A stretch of 64,000 bases of DNA from Caballeronia sp. dw_276 (GTDB lineage Bacteria; Pseudomonadota; Gammaproteobacteria; Burkholderiales; Burkholderiaceae), in assembly GCF_018449635.1 (NCBI RefSeq), contig NZ_JAAVUV010000017.1, positions 49,096 through 113,095 of the forward strand. The letters are read 5' to 3'. The position numbers were made by a program, and so were the translations under genes. A model generated the notes under the pieces. That model did not search any database, had not been told where the DNA came from, and saw only the letters and a program-made list of their open reading frames with translations. Below are positions 9,603-17,349 of this stretch, piece after piece (within the stretch, counting starts at the first letter, position 1; every line of letters begins with the position of its first letter).

Positions 9603-9932
9603 ATGTCGAATTCAAACGTGCACAACGGTGAGACGCACGGCAGCGTGCGGTCCTACCTGATTGGCTTCGCGTTGTCGGTGATCTTGACGGCGGCGTCGTT
9701 TTTCATCGTGATGGGGCATGGCGTGCAAACCAGCACGGCGGTCTTGTTGATTGCCGTGCTCGCGTTGATCCAGGTTGTCGTTCATCTGGTTTATTTTCTC
9801 CATCTGAATGCATCGTCGGAACAATCCTGGAACGTCATGGCGTTCGGCTTTACCGTGATGACGGCGGTGATCCTGATCGGTGGATCGATATGGATCATGC
9901 ACAACGTCAGCATGAACATGATGTCGCGTTGA
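9603..9932 (+). CDS. cyoD: Cytochrome o ubiquinol oxidase subunit IV
   Basis: The small subunit IV (109 aa), with three membrane helices and the typical central segment VVHLVYFLHLN. It helps CuB site assembly in characterised homologues. It is the last gene of the operon: no cyoE heme o synthase follows, so heme o must be supplied from elsewhere in the genome. The next gene is on the other strand and its end lies 13 bp away. Confidence 0.94.
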   Translation: MSNSNVHNGETHGSVRSYLIGFALSVILTAASFFIVMGHGVQTSTAVLLIAVLALIQVVVHLVYFLHLNASSEQSWNVMAFGFTVMTAVILIGGSIWIMHNVSMNMMSR

Positions 9933-9945
9933 TCCGGTCCTTGTT

Positions 9946-11766
9946 TTATCGTGCCGCCGCGAGTTCGCTCGAACCGGTCTCGTGACTCATTGAAGGCGCA
10001 GCGGCACGCCCCGAACGCAACGCGAACAGTGACATGGCGCCTGCAAGACGGGCGCGAGTCTCACTGAAGGCAGTGGTTTGATTGGCGCCGCGCGCTGTCA
10101 TACCGGTCAGCTCCCTTGCGGTCTGTACGCACGCAAAGAGCGGTCCAATAGCAAGTTCAACCTGCGTATTCCACGCGAACACGCGCTGCGTGCGCAAGGG
10201 CCGGAGCGCCACCTGCAACTCGTGCCAGCGACGGTCGAGCATACGCATGGACGCCATGCTTGCGTGCGCATCGAATGATGTTTCGCTTATGCGCTTGATC
10301 TCGTCGAGTGCGGCGAGCACGCCCTCCACCTTCGCTTCAATATGATGCGATGTGCGCAGCGGCATCATCAATACGGCGACCGCGACCGATACCGCGCAGC
10401 CTACGAAAACCTCTTCCACGCGCATCTCGACTAAAGGTCCGATCGCGAAGCCCAGTTCGCCATAGATAAGCCCGACCAGCACGGTGATAAAAAATACGCC
10501 TTGCCCGTAAGAAGTCAGGATGAAATAAGCCCATCCGAAAACGCACACGATCATTGCGGCGACGATGAACGCCGGCATGCCGTGAAGCGTCGCCACGAGC
10601 ATCGCGCTGACCGCAACACCGGCCAGCGTGCCGAGAACACGTTCGCCAGTCTTGCGAATGGTATCGCCGCGCGAACGTGTACCGAGGAACACCACGAACG
10701 TGGTGATGACTGCCCAGAACCAGCGTTCCGGCGATACCGAATGCCCGATCAACATGGCGATCAGCGCGGCCGTCGTGGCCCGGCTTGCGGGCAGCCACGA
10801 TAGAAGCCCGCGCCAGGACGCCACGGACGTTTTTGTCACGGTGGCGCGCATGGTCGAACTCGCTGCGTCCCGACCCGCGCGCGCAAGACGTCTCAAGGCG
10901 ATCCGCAGACGGTCGCCGGTCTGATCGGAAAGCGCGCCTTCTCTTGCGTGCACGGACGCGGAGACTTCCACATCGATCAACCTTGCGCGCAGTCGCTGTG
11001 CGCCGGAAAAGTCGAGCAGATCGAGTTGCTCTTCAACCGCCAGCGCCGCTTCGTTCAGGGAGGATAAATGTGCGATGGCTTGCGCTTCGTCTGCGCGGCG
11101 ATCGGCGAGTACGAGCGCCGCGCGCTGCGCAACCGTACCGAGCGCGCGCTCCAAGGTGGCGCGCGCACGCGTGGGTACGAGTACGCGCCCGGTGAGCACC
11201 ACAATGCCGACGCCTGCCATCGATAACCCCAGCGTCATGCACACATGCAAAAAGCTCGGATGCAGATACAGCCCAAGGTAAAACGCGACGACGGCGGTCA
11301 TTGCACTGCCAAGCGCACGCGGTCCACACGCCTGTACCAGCATGCCGGTGAAGAGCACTGCGAGAAACGCGGCATCGGCGACAAGCGGCCACGCTGCAAG
11401 CGCACTCGCGGCAACGAAACTCACACAGCCTGCGCCGTAGATTGCAGCGAGAGAAGCCAACCAGCCGCGCCATCTTGCATCGCGGAGAAACAGCGGCGCG
11501 ATCATCGCGAGCAACAGTGCAAATGCGGCGAGCGTCGGTGGTTGGTGTGTTGCGACGGTCCAGCCGATCGTCACGAACCCGGTCAGCAGGCACGCAAGCG
11601 CACTGCGCAACGCGGTATGCAGGCGCAACGAGCCAGGATCGGATCCAAGGAGGGAAGACAGCAGGCGGGATGAAGGAACGGGTGTACTGAATGCATGAGA
11701 CGCACCGGCAGCGAACCGATGACGTTGCGCGCGATGAAAAATCTGCGCGATGGAGGCAATGGACAT
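9946..11766 (-). CDS. FUSC-family inner-membrane transporter
   Basis: A 606-aa integral membrane protein of the fusaric acid resistance / aromatic acid exporter (FUSC) superfamily. Two membrane blocks of about six helices each (roughly 45-175 and 335-455) flank a cytoplasmic helical region, and another soluble helical domain ends the protein, as is usual here. The conserved RGDTIRKTGERVLGTLAG segment begins the second block. The ATG at 11766 is preferred over an upstream in-frame TTG at 11784 because no ribosome site supports the latter. No membrane-fusion protein or outer-membrane partner lies nearby, so it may work alone. The substrate is unknown. Confidence 0.82.
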   Translation of the reverse strand: MSIASIAQIFHRAQRHRFAAGASHAFSTPVPSSRLLSSLLGSDPGSLRLHTALRSALACLLTGFVTIGWTVATHQPPTLAAFALLLAMIAPLFLRDARWRGWLASLAAIYGAGCVSFVAASALAAWPLVADAAFLAVLFTGMLVQACGPRALGSAMTAVVAFYLGLYLHPSFLHVCMTLGLSMAGVGIVVLTGRVLVPTRARATLERALGTVAQRAALVLADRRADEAQAIAHLSSLNEAALAVEEQLDLLDFSGAQRLRARLIDVEVSASVHAREGALSDQTGDRLRIALRRLARAGRDAASSTMRATVTKTSVASWRGLLSWLPASRATTAALIAMLIGHSVSPERWFWAVITTFVVFLGTRSRGDTIRKTGERVLGTLAGVAVSAMLVATLHGMPAFIVAAMIVCVFGWAYFILTSYGQGVFFITVLVGLIYGELGFAIGPLVEMRVEEVFVGCAVSVAVAVLMMPLRTSHHIEAKVEGVLAALDEIKRISETSFDAHASMASMRMLDRRWHELQVALRPLRTQRVFAWNTQVELAIGPLFACVQTARELTGMTARGANQTTAFSETRARLAGAMSLFALRSGRAAAPSMSHETGSSELAAAR

Positions 11767-11989
11767 GTGTAATACCCGGGGCAAGTGCCGGCTACGGCTT
11801 GTGGCCGTTTCCGATACGACGAGTCCGATGCATATCGATTAGATCAATCGCAGCGAACCCTCCTGTTTGCGTCGGGCAAAAAATTCAGCCGGGATCGCCG
11901 GTGAACGTCTTGCCAATGAGCGCGCACGAAACGTCTCGCGTTTCGCGTATACCCGAATACTACCGCGTCAAAAATCCGTGCTTCGGGGT

Positions 11990-12427
11990 TTACCCGATTT
12001 GTTCGGGCCGGCGCATTTCATCGACGGCTTCGCACGCTTCTGAAACAACCTGCGCAAGATCGACGAGTTCGGTCTCTGCCGTCGACGTCGCCTCGGCAAG
12101 CGAAGCAACCGCCGCGTCCAGTTCGCCCGCGGTGCCGCTCCCGTTCGAGAAATATTTGAGAGGCAAGCTGGCGAGCGCTTCGGCATTCGCTGACGCTTCG
12201 TCGGTCAGCGCACATAAACGCACCAGGTTCTCGCACAACAACTCGAGCGCCTGCGTTGCGCACTCGCACAGCGCCGGGTCGCTCGCCGGATCATGCGCCA
12301 TGAGATCGAGGATGCCTCGTGATCGCTCCACCTCACGTGCCAGCGTGTAGCTCCGATCGCGTGCCGCGCCGAGCCGCTTTGCATAGTCGCCGAGCTGCAG
12401 GACTTGCTGCGCCGTGTCGGTTGCCAT
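11990..12427 (-). CDS. Small helical hypothetical protein
   Basis: A 145-aa cytoplasmic protein that I do not recognise. It is almost entirely predicted helix, acidic and rich in alanine and leucine, with heptad-like stretches (for example around residues 30-80 and 95-135). There is no signal peptide or membrane segment. The ATG at 12427 follows the strong ribosome site GGGAGAAG. A longer open frame upstream (to 12652) has no supporting start. It lies between the FUSC gene on the same strand (224 bp apart) and a divergent VOC gene. Its leader DNA contains a nested palindrome at 12450-12495. Confidence 0.6.
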   Translation of the reverse strand: MATDTAQQVLQLGDYAKRLGAARDRSYTLAREVERSRGILDLMAHDPASDPALCECATQALELLCENLVRLCALTDEASANAEALASLPLKYFSNGSGTAGELDAAVASLAEATSTAETELVDLAQVVSEACEAVDEMRRPEQIG

Positions 12428-12749
12428 CGTCTTCTCCCGTGCTCTCTGCCCGGCCGCAAGCACACGCTGCAAAAGCGCGTGTCCCAAGCGGCCGGACTGC
12501 GATATTGTTTTATGGTCAGTCCGCGCTTGCCCGTACATGCGGGCCCCCCGCGCGAACTTGTTGCGGCGCTCGTAAGCTGCCGCTGACAACGCCTTTACGG
12601 CATGCAAGGGAGAAGCTTTAACGAATTTTTCATATATCCGTGCGCGGGACAAATGGGAGCGATCTGCAAACGTTTGACGGCTTCAATGGGTGGGCAAGCG
12701 AGCCGATCTGGGGCATGATTCGCCGTTCTCAAACGCGTTGGAGAATGCT
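12428..12749. other. Divergent gap with structured leader
   Basis: This 322-bp gap separates the leftward helical protein from the rightward VOC gene and must contain both promoters. The clearest feature is the two-tier inverted repeat at 12450-12495. I see no further gene. Confidence 0.5.
12450..12495. repeat. Two-tier nested inverted repeat
   Basis: The outer arms CCGGCCGC (12450-12457) and GCGGCCGG (12488-12495) are perfect. Inner arms ACACGC (12462-12467) and GCGTGT (12477-12482) are also perfect. Transcribed leftward, this would form a long stem-loop in the leader of the 145-aa gene, about 23 bases before its ATG and overlapping no U-tract. It may be a regulatory hairpin or operator. 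Confidence 0.4.
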
Positions 12750-13112
12750 TTGAAACTCTCGCCCGCCATCCCGATCTTCCGCATTTTTTCAGTCGATAAA
12801 GCCAAGGAGTTCTACGTTGATTTCCTTGGATTCAGATGGGAGTGGGAACACCCGTTTTCGGAAGACGCTCCGCTCTACGCGCAGGTTTCGCGCGATGAAA
12901 TGACGCTGCATTTGAGTGAGCATTATGGCGATGCCACTCCGGGGTCGGCGTTGTTCGTTCCCGTCGAAGGTATCGACGAACTGCACGCCGAACTCACGGA
13001 AAAGAACTATCGGCACGCGCGGCCGGGTATCGAGACCATGCCTTGGGGACGCGTGGTTGCGGTATCGGATCCTTTCGGCAACCGCATCAGCTTTTGCGAG
13101 CGCGCCGAATAA
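12750..13112 (+). CDS. VOC-superfamily (glyoxalase/bleomycin-resistance) protein
   Basis: A 120-aa single-domain vicinal oxygen chelate protein of the glyoxalase / bleomycin resistance group. It starts with the typical IPIFRIFSVDKAKEFY strand-helix and ends with the SDPFGNRISFCE strand that carries the metal-ligand glutamate in the family. I choose the TTG at 12750, with GGAG six bases upstream, because family members begin just ahead of this motif; an in-frame GTG at 12690 would add 20 unconserved residues. Substrate unknown. Possible roles are sequestering a toxin or a small isomerase or dioxygenase function. Confidence 0.8.
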   Translation: MKLSPAIPIFRIFSVDKAKEFYVDFLGFRWEWEHPFSEDAPLYAQVSRDEMTLHLSEHYGDATPGSALFVPVEGIDELHAELTEKNYRHARPGIETMPWGRVVAVSDPFGNRISFCERAE

Positions 13113-13146
13113 AAACGCCCGGTTTGCATGACACAAACCGGGCGTT
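13111..13146 (-). terminator. Strong terminator of the catalase-like gene
   Basis: Perfect 13-bp arms (13114-13126 and 13134-13146, core GCCCGGTTTG) enclose a 7-base loop. On the minus strand the stem is followed by five Us (13115-13111), so it ends the leftward catalase-like gene. It also sits directly after the stop of the rightward VOC gene and may block transcription both ways. Confidence 0.85.
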
Positions 13147-13165
13147 CAATGAAACCTTTCTGTCG

Positions 13166-14272
13166 TCAGTCGGGCAAGCGGTCGAGCGACTTTGGTTCGT
13201 GCATTGGACAGCCATTGAACTGGCCGCGAAAGCCCGACGACATTTCATAAGCCGGCTTGCGTGAACGCTGCACTCCGCCTATGGGCCGATGCGCGCTCAG
13301 CCCATGCCACGGGCTAAAGGCGAGGCCATCGTCGACTGCCGCAGAGCGGGCGTCGGTCCACGCGGGCTGAGCCGCCACGCGAATGCGAGCAACCGTCACG
13401 AAAGGACTGTCTTCCTCCGACCATTTCTTCGATGCATCCTCGACCGGCATCTTCTCTATGTCGGTCGCGAGCTGCACCCGCACTTCCCACTCGCCGCCCG
13501 TGGTTGCAAAGAATTCGTTGACCGCTTCGCGCAAGCCGTTGGGTTTATCGTCCAGATCGACGGGCGCGTCTTTCAACGCAGCGAGTTCCGGCGATACCGG
13601 CACGATCGCAATTTTCCCGTAGTACGAGCCATACAGAACCGGCACCACGGTCGTGTACGTTTCGCCGAGCAGGTTTGTTTTCGGATGACCGCCCAGGCTT
13701 TTCAACGTGCCGCTCTCCCCGCCCAAGGCTTCAACCGCAGCCTCGGTTCCCCGCAAAACCGCCGATAACGCCTGCTTCATTCCCGGCGCTTTATCCGTTG
13801 TCTTCGCCAGCGCCTTGAGCGTGGTAAGGAAAGCCTTCGGCGTTGCAGCGGTGAACGCAAGCGCGTTTTGCATCACGAAGTCCTGCGTCACCTGTCCTTC
13901 AGCGCCAGGTAACCGCTCCCCTTCCACGCCGATGATCTTCAACGCGAGGCCGCGCGGCGTTGAGACTTTGTCATCGAGGATATCGCCGGGGTTCGTCGAG
14001 AAACGCATGACGACCGGAAAACTCCCCGCCTTAGCAAATGCGCCTTGTGCGAGTTCGGCCGGCAAACCCTCAGGCACGGTCAGTTCACCCTGCAGCAAGC
14101 CATGGCTTTTCGCGTGAACGCTACGTACTGCATGACCATAGTCGGCCGACGTGGTTTCGAGAATGCCTCGCAGCGTTTTGACCAGTTCCTGCGTGGTCTC
14201 CGTTTCGTCGGCGGGGATCTGCTCGAAAGTGGAATCGAACAACAAAGGGCGGATGCTTAACGGCACAGACAT
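13166..14272 (-). CDS. Catalase-family heme protein (y4iL-like)
   Basis: A 368-aa protein of the catalase superfamily, shorter than clade catalases and resembling the y4iL-like group. The distal-histidine region reads VHAKSHGLLQGELTV, followed by VVMRFSTNPGD and FVMQNALAF. The C-terminal HRPIGGVQRSRKPAYE motif supplies the heme-side arginines and tyrosine. It probably uses heme to destroy peroxides or alkyl hydroperoxides. The start at 14272 (MSVPLSIRPL) has GGAG about ten bases upstream; the frame continues open 31 codons but without homology. No leader peptide, so cytoplasmic. A perfect terminator follows. Confidence 0.84.
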   Translation of the reverse strand: MSVPLSIRPLLFDSTFEQIPADETETTQELVKTLRGILETTSADYGHAVRSVHAKSHGLLQGELTVPEGLPAELAQGAFAKAGSFPVVMRFSTNPGDILDDKVSTPRGLALKIIGVEGERLPGAEGQVTQDFVMQNALAFTAATPKAFLTTLKALAKTTDKAPGMKQALSAVLRGTEAAVEALGGESGTLKSLGGHPKTNLLGETYTTVVPVLYGSYYGKIAIVPVSPELAALKDAPVDLDDKPNGLREAVNEFFATTGGEWEVRVQLATDIEKMPVEDASKKWSEEDSPFVTVARIRVAAQPAWTDARSAAVDDGLAFSPWHGLSAHRPIGGVQRSRKPAYEMSSGFRGQFNGCPMHEPKSLDRLPD

Positions 14273-14530
14273 GGTGGGGACTCCAGGGAATTTATATGAA
14301 CTTAACAAGCCAGTTACCGAGTTGTTCGCGCAATCGCTGTTCCCGAACCACTGCTCAACATCCACAAAAGCCTACTTTCATCAAACATGTTTATTACTTA
14401 ATTATTACGCCATGCGAGTTATTTCCTTTATTTAATAATTCCTACACGTGTAATTTCTATCCTCTCGCTAGTTCATTTGGCGTCATGCGTTCGCGCGTGA
14501 CAACGTTTGCCTATCGTCCAGAGGCCGCTT

Positions 14531-14818
14531 GTGTTCAACAGATCCGTCACCATCGCCTGGATGCTTTGTGCGGTGCTTTTTTGCACGATGCTCGCCGCCT
14601 GCGGCGACCACGATGCGCCTTCCACGTCCGCCCCGTCTTCATTACCGCAAACCAATACTGCCGCGCCTCTCCCGGCTAGTTCGTCGGATATCCAGAACTG
14701 GGCATTGCAGCAGACGCAGCCAGCCACGGCTGTATCAAGCCTTGCCCCACCGAAAGAATCACCCGCCTCGCCTGCGTCCGACCCCCTGCTGCCTCCCGTG
14801 ATTCACGAGGCGGAGTGA
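14531..14818 (+). CDS. Small proline/serine-rich lipoprotein
   Basis: A 95-aa predicted lipoprotein. The GTG at 14531 (AGAGG upstream) begins a signal peptide ending in the lipobox LAAC. The mature part is low-complexity, rich in Pro, Ser and Ala, with no recognisable domain. It ends 52 bp before the phospholipase C gene on the same strand. It may be a small accessory or chaperone lipoprotein for that enzyme, but this rests on position only. An in-frame TTG at 14507 is an alternative start. Confidence 0.6.
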   Translation: MFNRSVTIAWMLCAVLFCTMLAACGDHDAPSTSAPSSLPQTNTAAPLPASSSDIQNWALQQTQPATAVSSLAPPKESPASPASDPLLPPVIHEAE

Positions 14819-14870
14819 TATCGATGTACGACCCGCAACTCTCTTCCCCCACCCCGACTGACAAAAACCC

Positions 14871-16976
14871 ATGACCTTAAAAAGCCGACGTGACTTCCTC
14901 AGGGCCGCCGTACAGGCCGCCGGTTCCGCCACTGCAATGGGCGTCGTGCCCGCAGGCATTCGCAACGCACTCGCCATCCCCGCCAACAACGTGCACGGCA
15001 GCATTCAGGACGTCGAGCACATCGTGGTACTGATGCAGGAAAACCGTTCGTTCGATCATTACTTCGGCACACTGCAAGGCGTGCGCGGTTTTGGCGATAC
15101 CCGCGCCGTCACGTTGCCCAATGGCAAGCCGGTTTTCAATCAACCGCTGGCCGCGGGCCTGGGCGAGGTGCTGCCGTTCCGTCCCAGCGCGCCGGATCTC
15201 GGCAACCAGTTCATCCAGGATTTGCCGCATGACTGGAAGTCGGGCAAAGGCGCCTATGACGACGGCCGTTACGACCAATGGGTGCCGTACAAGGGCACGA
15301 CGACCATGGCGTACCTCACGCGTGAAGACATTCCGTTTCACTACCAGCTCGCCGATGCCTTCACGATCTGCGACGCGTACCACTGCTCGATCAATTCATC
15401 GACGGATCCGAATCGCTATTACATGTGGACCGGCTGGATTGGCAACGATGGCAACGGCGGCGGACCTGTTATCGACAACGCGGAGCTCGGCTATAGCTGG
15501 GGGTCGTATCCGGAAGTGCTCGAGAAAGCGAATATCTCGTGGAAGATCTATCAGGACGCGGGCACGGGACTCGACGCCAATGGTTCCTGGGGCTGGACCA
15601 ACGATCCGTACATTGGCAACTACGGCGACAACGCGCTGCTTTACCTGAACCAGTATCGCAACGCACAACCGGGTAGCGCGCTATATCAGAAGGCACGTAC
15701 AGGCACGAATGCGCAAGGAGGCGACGGCTACTTCGATATCCTCAAACGCGATGTGCAAAACAACGCGCTGCCGCAGGTCTCGTGGATCGTCGCGCCGGAA
15801 GCGTTCTCGGAACATCCGAACTGGCCAGCGAACTACGGCGCATGGTATGTCGATCAGGTGCTGCAGATCCTCACCTCGAATCCGGAAGTCTGGAGCAAGA
15901 CGGTTCTGCTCATCAACTACGACGAGAACGATGGTTTCTTCGATCACGTCGTGCCGCCGTTCCCGCCGACGTCCAACGCCAACGGCAAGTCCTCGGTCAG
16001 CACTGTCAACGAGATTTTCCCGGGAAATTCGACATATCAGAGCGGCGCGTATGGCCTGGGGACGCGGGTGCCGATGCTGGTTGTTTCACCATGGTCGAAA
16101 GGCGGTTTCGTGTGCTCGGAAGTTTTCGATCATACGTCGGTGATTCAATTCATCGAAAAGCGTTTTGGTTCGCGCCCCAACGTTATCGAGTCGAACATCA
16201 CGCCGTGGCGCCGGGCGATTTGTGGCGACTTGACGTCGGCATTCAACTTCAAGAACCCGAACGCAGCTGTTCCGACGTTGCCCGATACGAGCGGCTATGC
16301 CCCCGTTCAGAAAATTCGTCATCCCGATTATGTTCCCATCCCGCCCGCTATCCAGGCGGTTCCGAAACAGGAACCCGGTGTACGGCAGGCACGTGCGCTG
16401 CCTTATGAGTTGTTCGTTCACGCACACGCAGGCACCACCAACGGCGTCACGTTCGATTTCATCAACACGGGTAGCGTCGGCGCGACATTCCTGGTCTTTA
16501 CCGCAAATAGCACGACAGCGCCGAATTGCTATACGGTCGGGGCCGGAAACCGTCTGCGTGACGAGTTGCCGTTGGGCGCTTCCAATGCCTACGATTACGT
16601 GATTCACGGCCCCAACGGTTTCCTTCGGCGCTTTGCCGGAAAGGCCGTCGAGCAGCACTGGTGGAGTGACAATCAGGCGATTGCCGAAGTTGTCGAGGGC
16701 TACGACGTCGCCAATGGCAACCTTCAGTTGCGCTTGAAGAATCTCGGCACCGGAAAATGCACCTTTACGATCACCAGCGCTTACGAAACCGGCGCCACGA
16801 TCAAGCAACCGATTCGCGGCGGCGGGACGGAGACAGTGTATCTGGACTTGCGTGAATCGTTTGGATGGTATGACGTGACGATTACCATCGATACGGATAG
16901 CGCTTTCGTGCGGCGCTTTGCCGGGCATGTGGAGACGGGCAAGAGCAGCATGACGGATCCTGCACTGGGGGGTTGA
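14871..16976 (+). CDS. Phosphocholine-specific phospholipase C, Tat-exported
   Basis: A 701-aa secreted phospholipase C of the PlcH/PlcN acid-phosphatase superfamily type, which hydrolyses phosphatidylcholine or sphingomyelin to release phosphocholine. The N-terminus has a Tat signal (SRRDFLRAA). Catalytic-region motifs are MQENRSFDHYFG (about residue 55), SSTDPNRYYMWTG and DENDGFFDHV. Two C-terminal DUF756-type beta domains follow (about 515-600 and 610-695). Length matches the family. It follows a small lipoprotein gene by 52 bp. There is no clear ribosome site before the ATG, so coupling to upstream translation is possible. In related bacteria such genes respond to phosphate starvation; I did not see a clear Pho box. 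Confidence 0.92.
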   Translation: MTLKSRRDFLRAAVQAAGSATAMGVVPAGIRNALAIPANNVHGSIQDVEHIVVLMQENRSFDHYFGTLQGVRGFGDTRAVTLPNGKPVFNQPLAAGLGEVLPFRPSAPDLGNQFIQDLPHDWKSGKGAYDDGRYDQWVPYKGTTTMAYLTREDIPFHYQLADAFTICDAYHCSINSSTDPNRYYMWTGWIGNDGNGGGPVIDNAELGYSWGSYPEVLEKANISWKIYQDAGTGLDANGSWGWTNDPYIGNYGDNALLYLNQYRNAQPGSALYQKARTGTNAQGGDGYFDILKRDVQNNALPQVSWIVAPEAFSEHPNWPANYGAWYVDQVLQILTSNPEVWSKTVLLINYDENDGFFDHVVPPFPPTSNANGKSSVSTVNEIFPGNSTYQSGAYGLGTRVPMLVVSPWSKGGFVCSEVFDHTSVIQFIEKRFGSRPNVIESNITPWRRAICGDLTSAFNFKNPNAAVPTLPDTSGYAPVQKIRHPDYVPIPPAIQAVPKQEPGVRQARALPYELFVHAHAGTTNGVTFDFINTGSVGATFLVFTANSTTAPNCYTVGAGNRLRDELPLGASNAYDYVIHGPNGFLRRFAGKAVEQHWWSDNQAIAEVVEGYDVANGNLQLRLKNLGTGKCTFTITSAYETGATIKQPIRGGGTETVYLDLRESFGWYDVTITIDTDSAFVRRFAGHVETGKSSMTDPALGG

Positions 16977-16986
16977 CGCCTTTGAT

Positions 16987-17011
16987 GCCCGAAGGCGCTG
17001 CGCGGGCTTTT
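16987..17011 (+). terminator. Probable terminator of the phospholipase gene
   Basis: GCCCG (16987-16991) and CGGGC (17003-17007) pair and are followed by TTTT, eleven bases after the phospholipase C stop. The stem is short, so confidence is moderate. Confidence 0.5.
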
Positions 17012-17037
17012 AGGGTTTGGCAGCAATCTGGGGGAAG

Positions 17038-17150
17038 CCGGGTTGCTGCTTTTTGGGTCTTCGCGCGTTCTGTCTTGGCTGATTTGTTTAGCACTATTGG
17101 CCACTGTGCGTGGCGGCACTTCATTTCTTTGTCCAACGGCGACAAAGAAA
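17038..17150. repeat. Dispersed REP-like repeat with 10-bp palindrome
   Basis: The segment starting CCGGGTTGCTGCTTTT at 17038 recurs, with small changes, at 63961-64000 in the same orientation. Copy one continues to a perfect inverted repeat, TTTCTTTGTC (17124-17133) and GACAAAGAAA (17141-17150), with a 7-base loop. I take the whole as a dispersed intergenic repeat of this bacterial group. The short open frames across it (for example 17043-17261) look like artefacts of the repeat. The rest of the 373-bp gap (16977-17349) holds nothing else I can name. Confidence 0.6.
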
Positions 17151-17349
17151 CGAAGCAAAGAAAACGCCTTTCAACAATCGGCTCATAAGTGTCCCAAGCG
17201 TGCAATTACAATTGTTTGGTACCCCAAAAGAACGCTCGACGCCATAACCACCAACAGTTGAACCCCTCCCCCTCCGCACCCTTACATCCACACGCTTCGC
17301 CACCAGTGCTCTCGGGCAAGTTCAAACGTTCCAGGCGCTTGATTTTCTC

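Noticed and set aside
17043..17261. 72-aa plus-strand open frame downstream of the phospholipase
   Set aside because: It lies over the dispersed repeat and its palindrome; the translated lysine-rich part is a by-product of the repeat.
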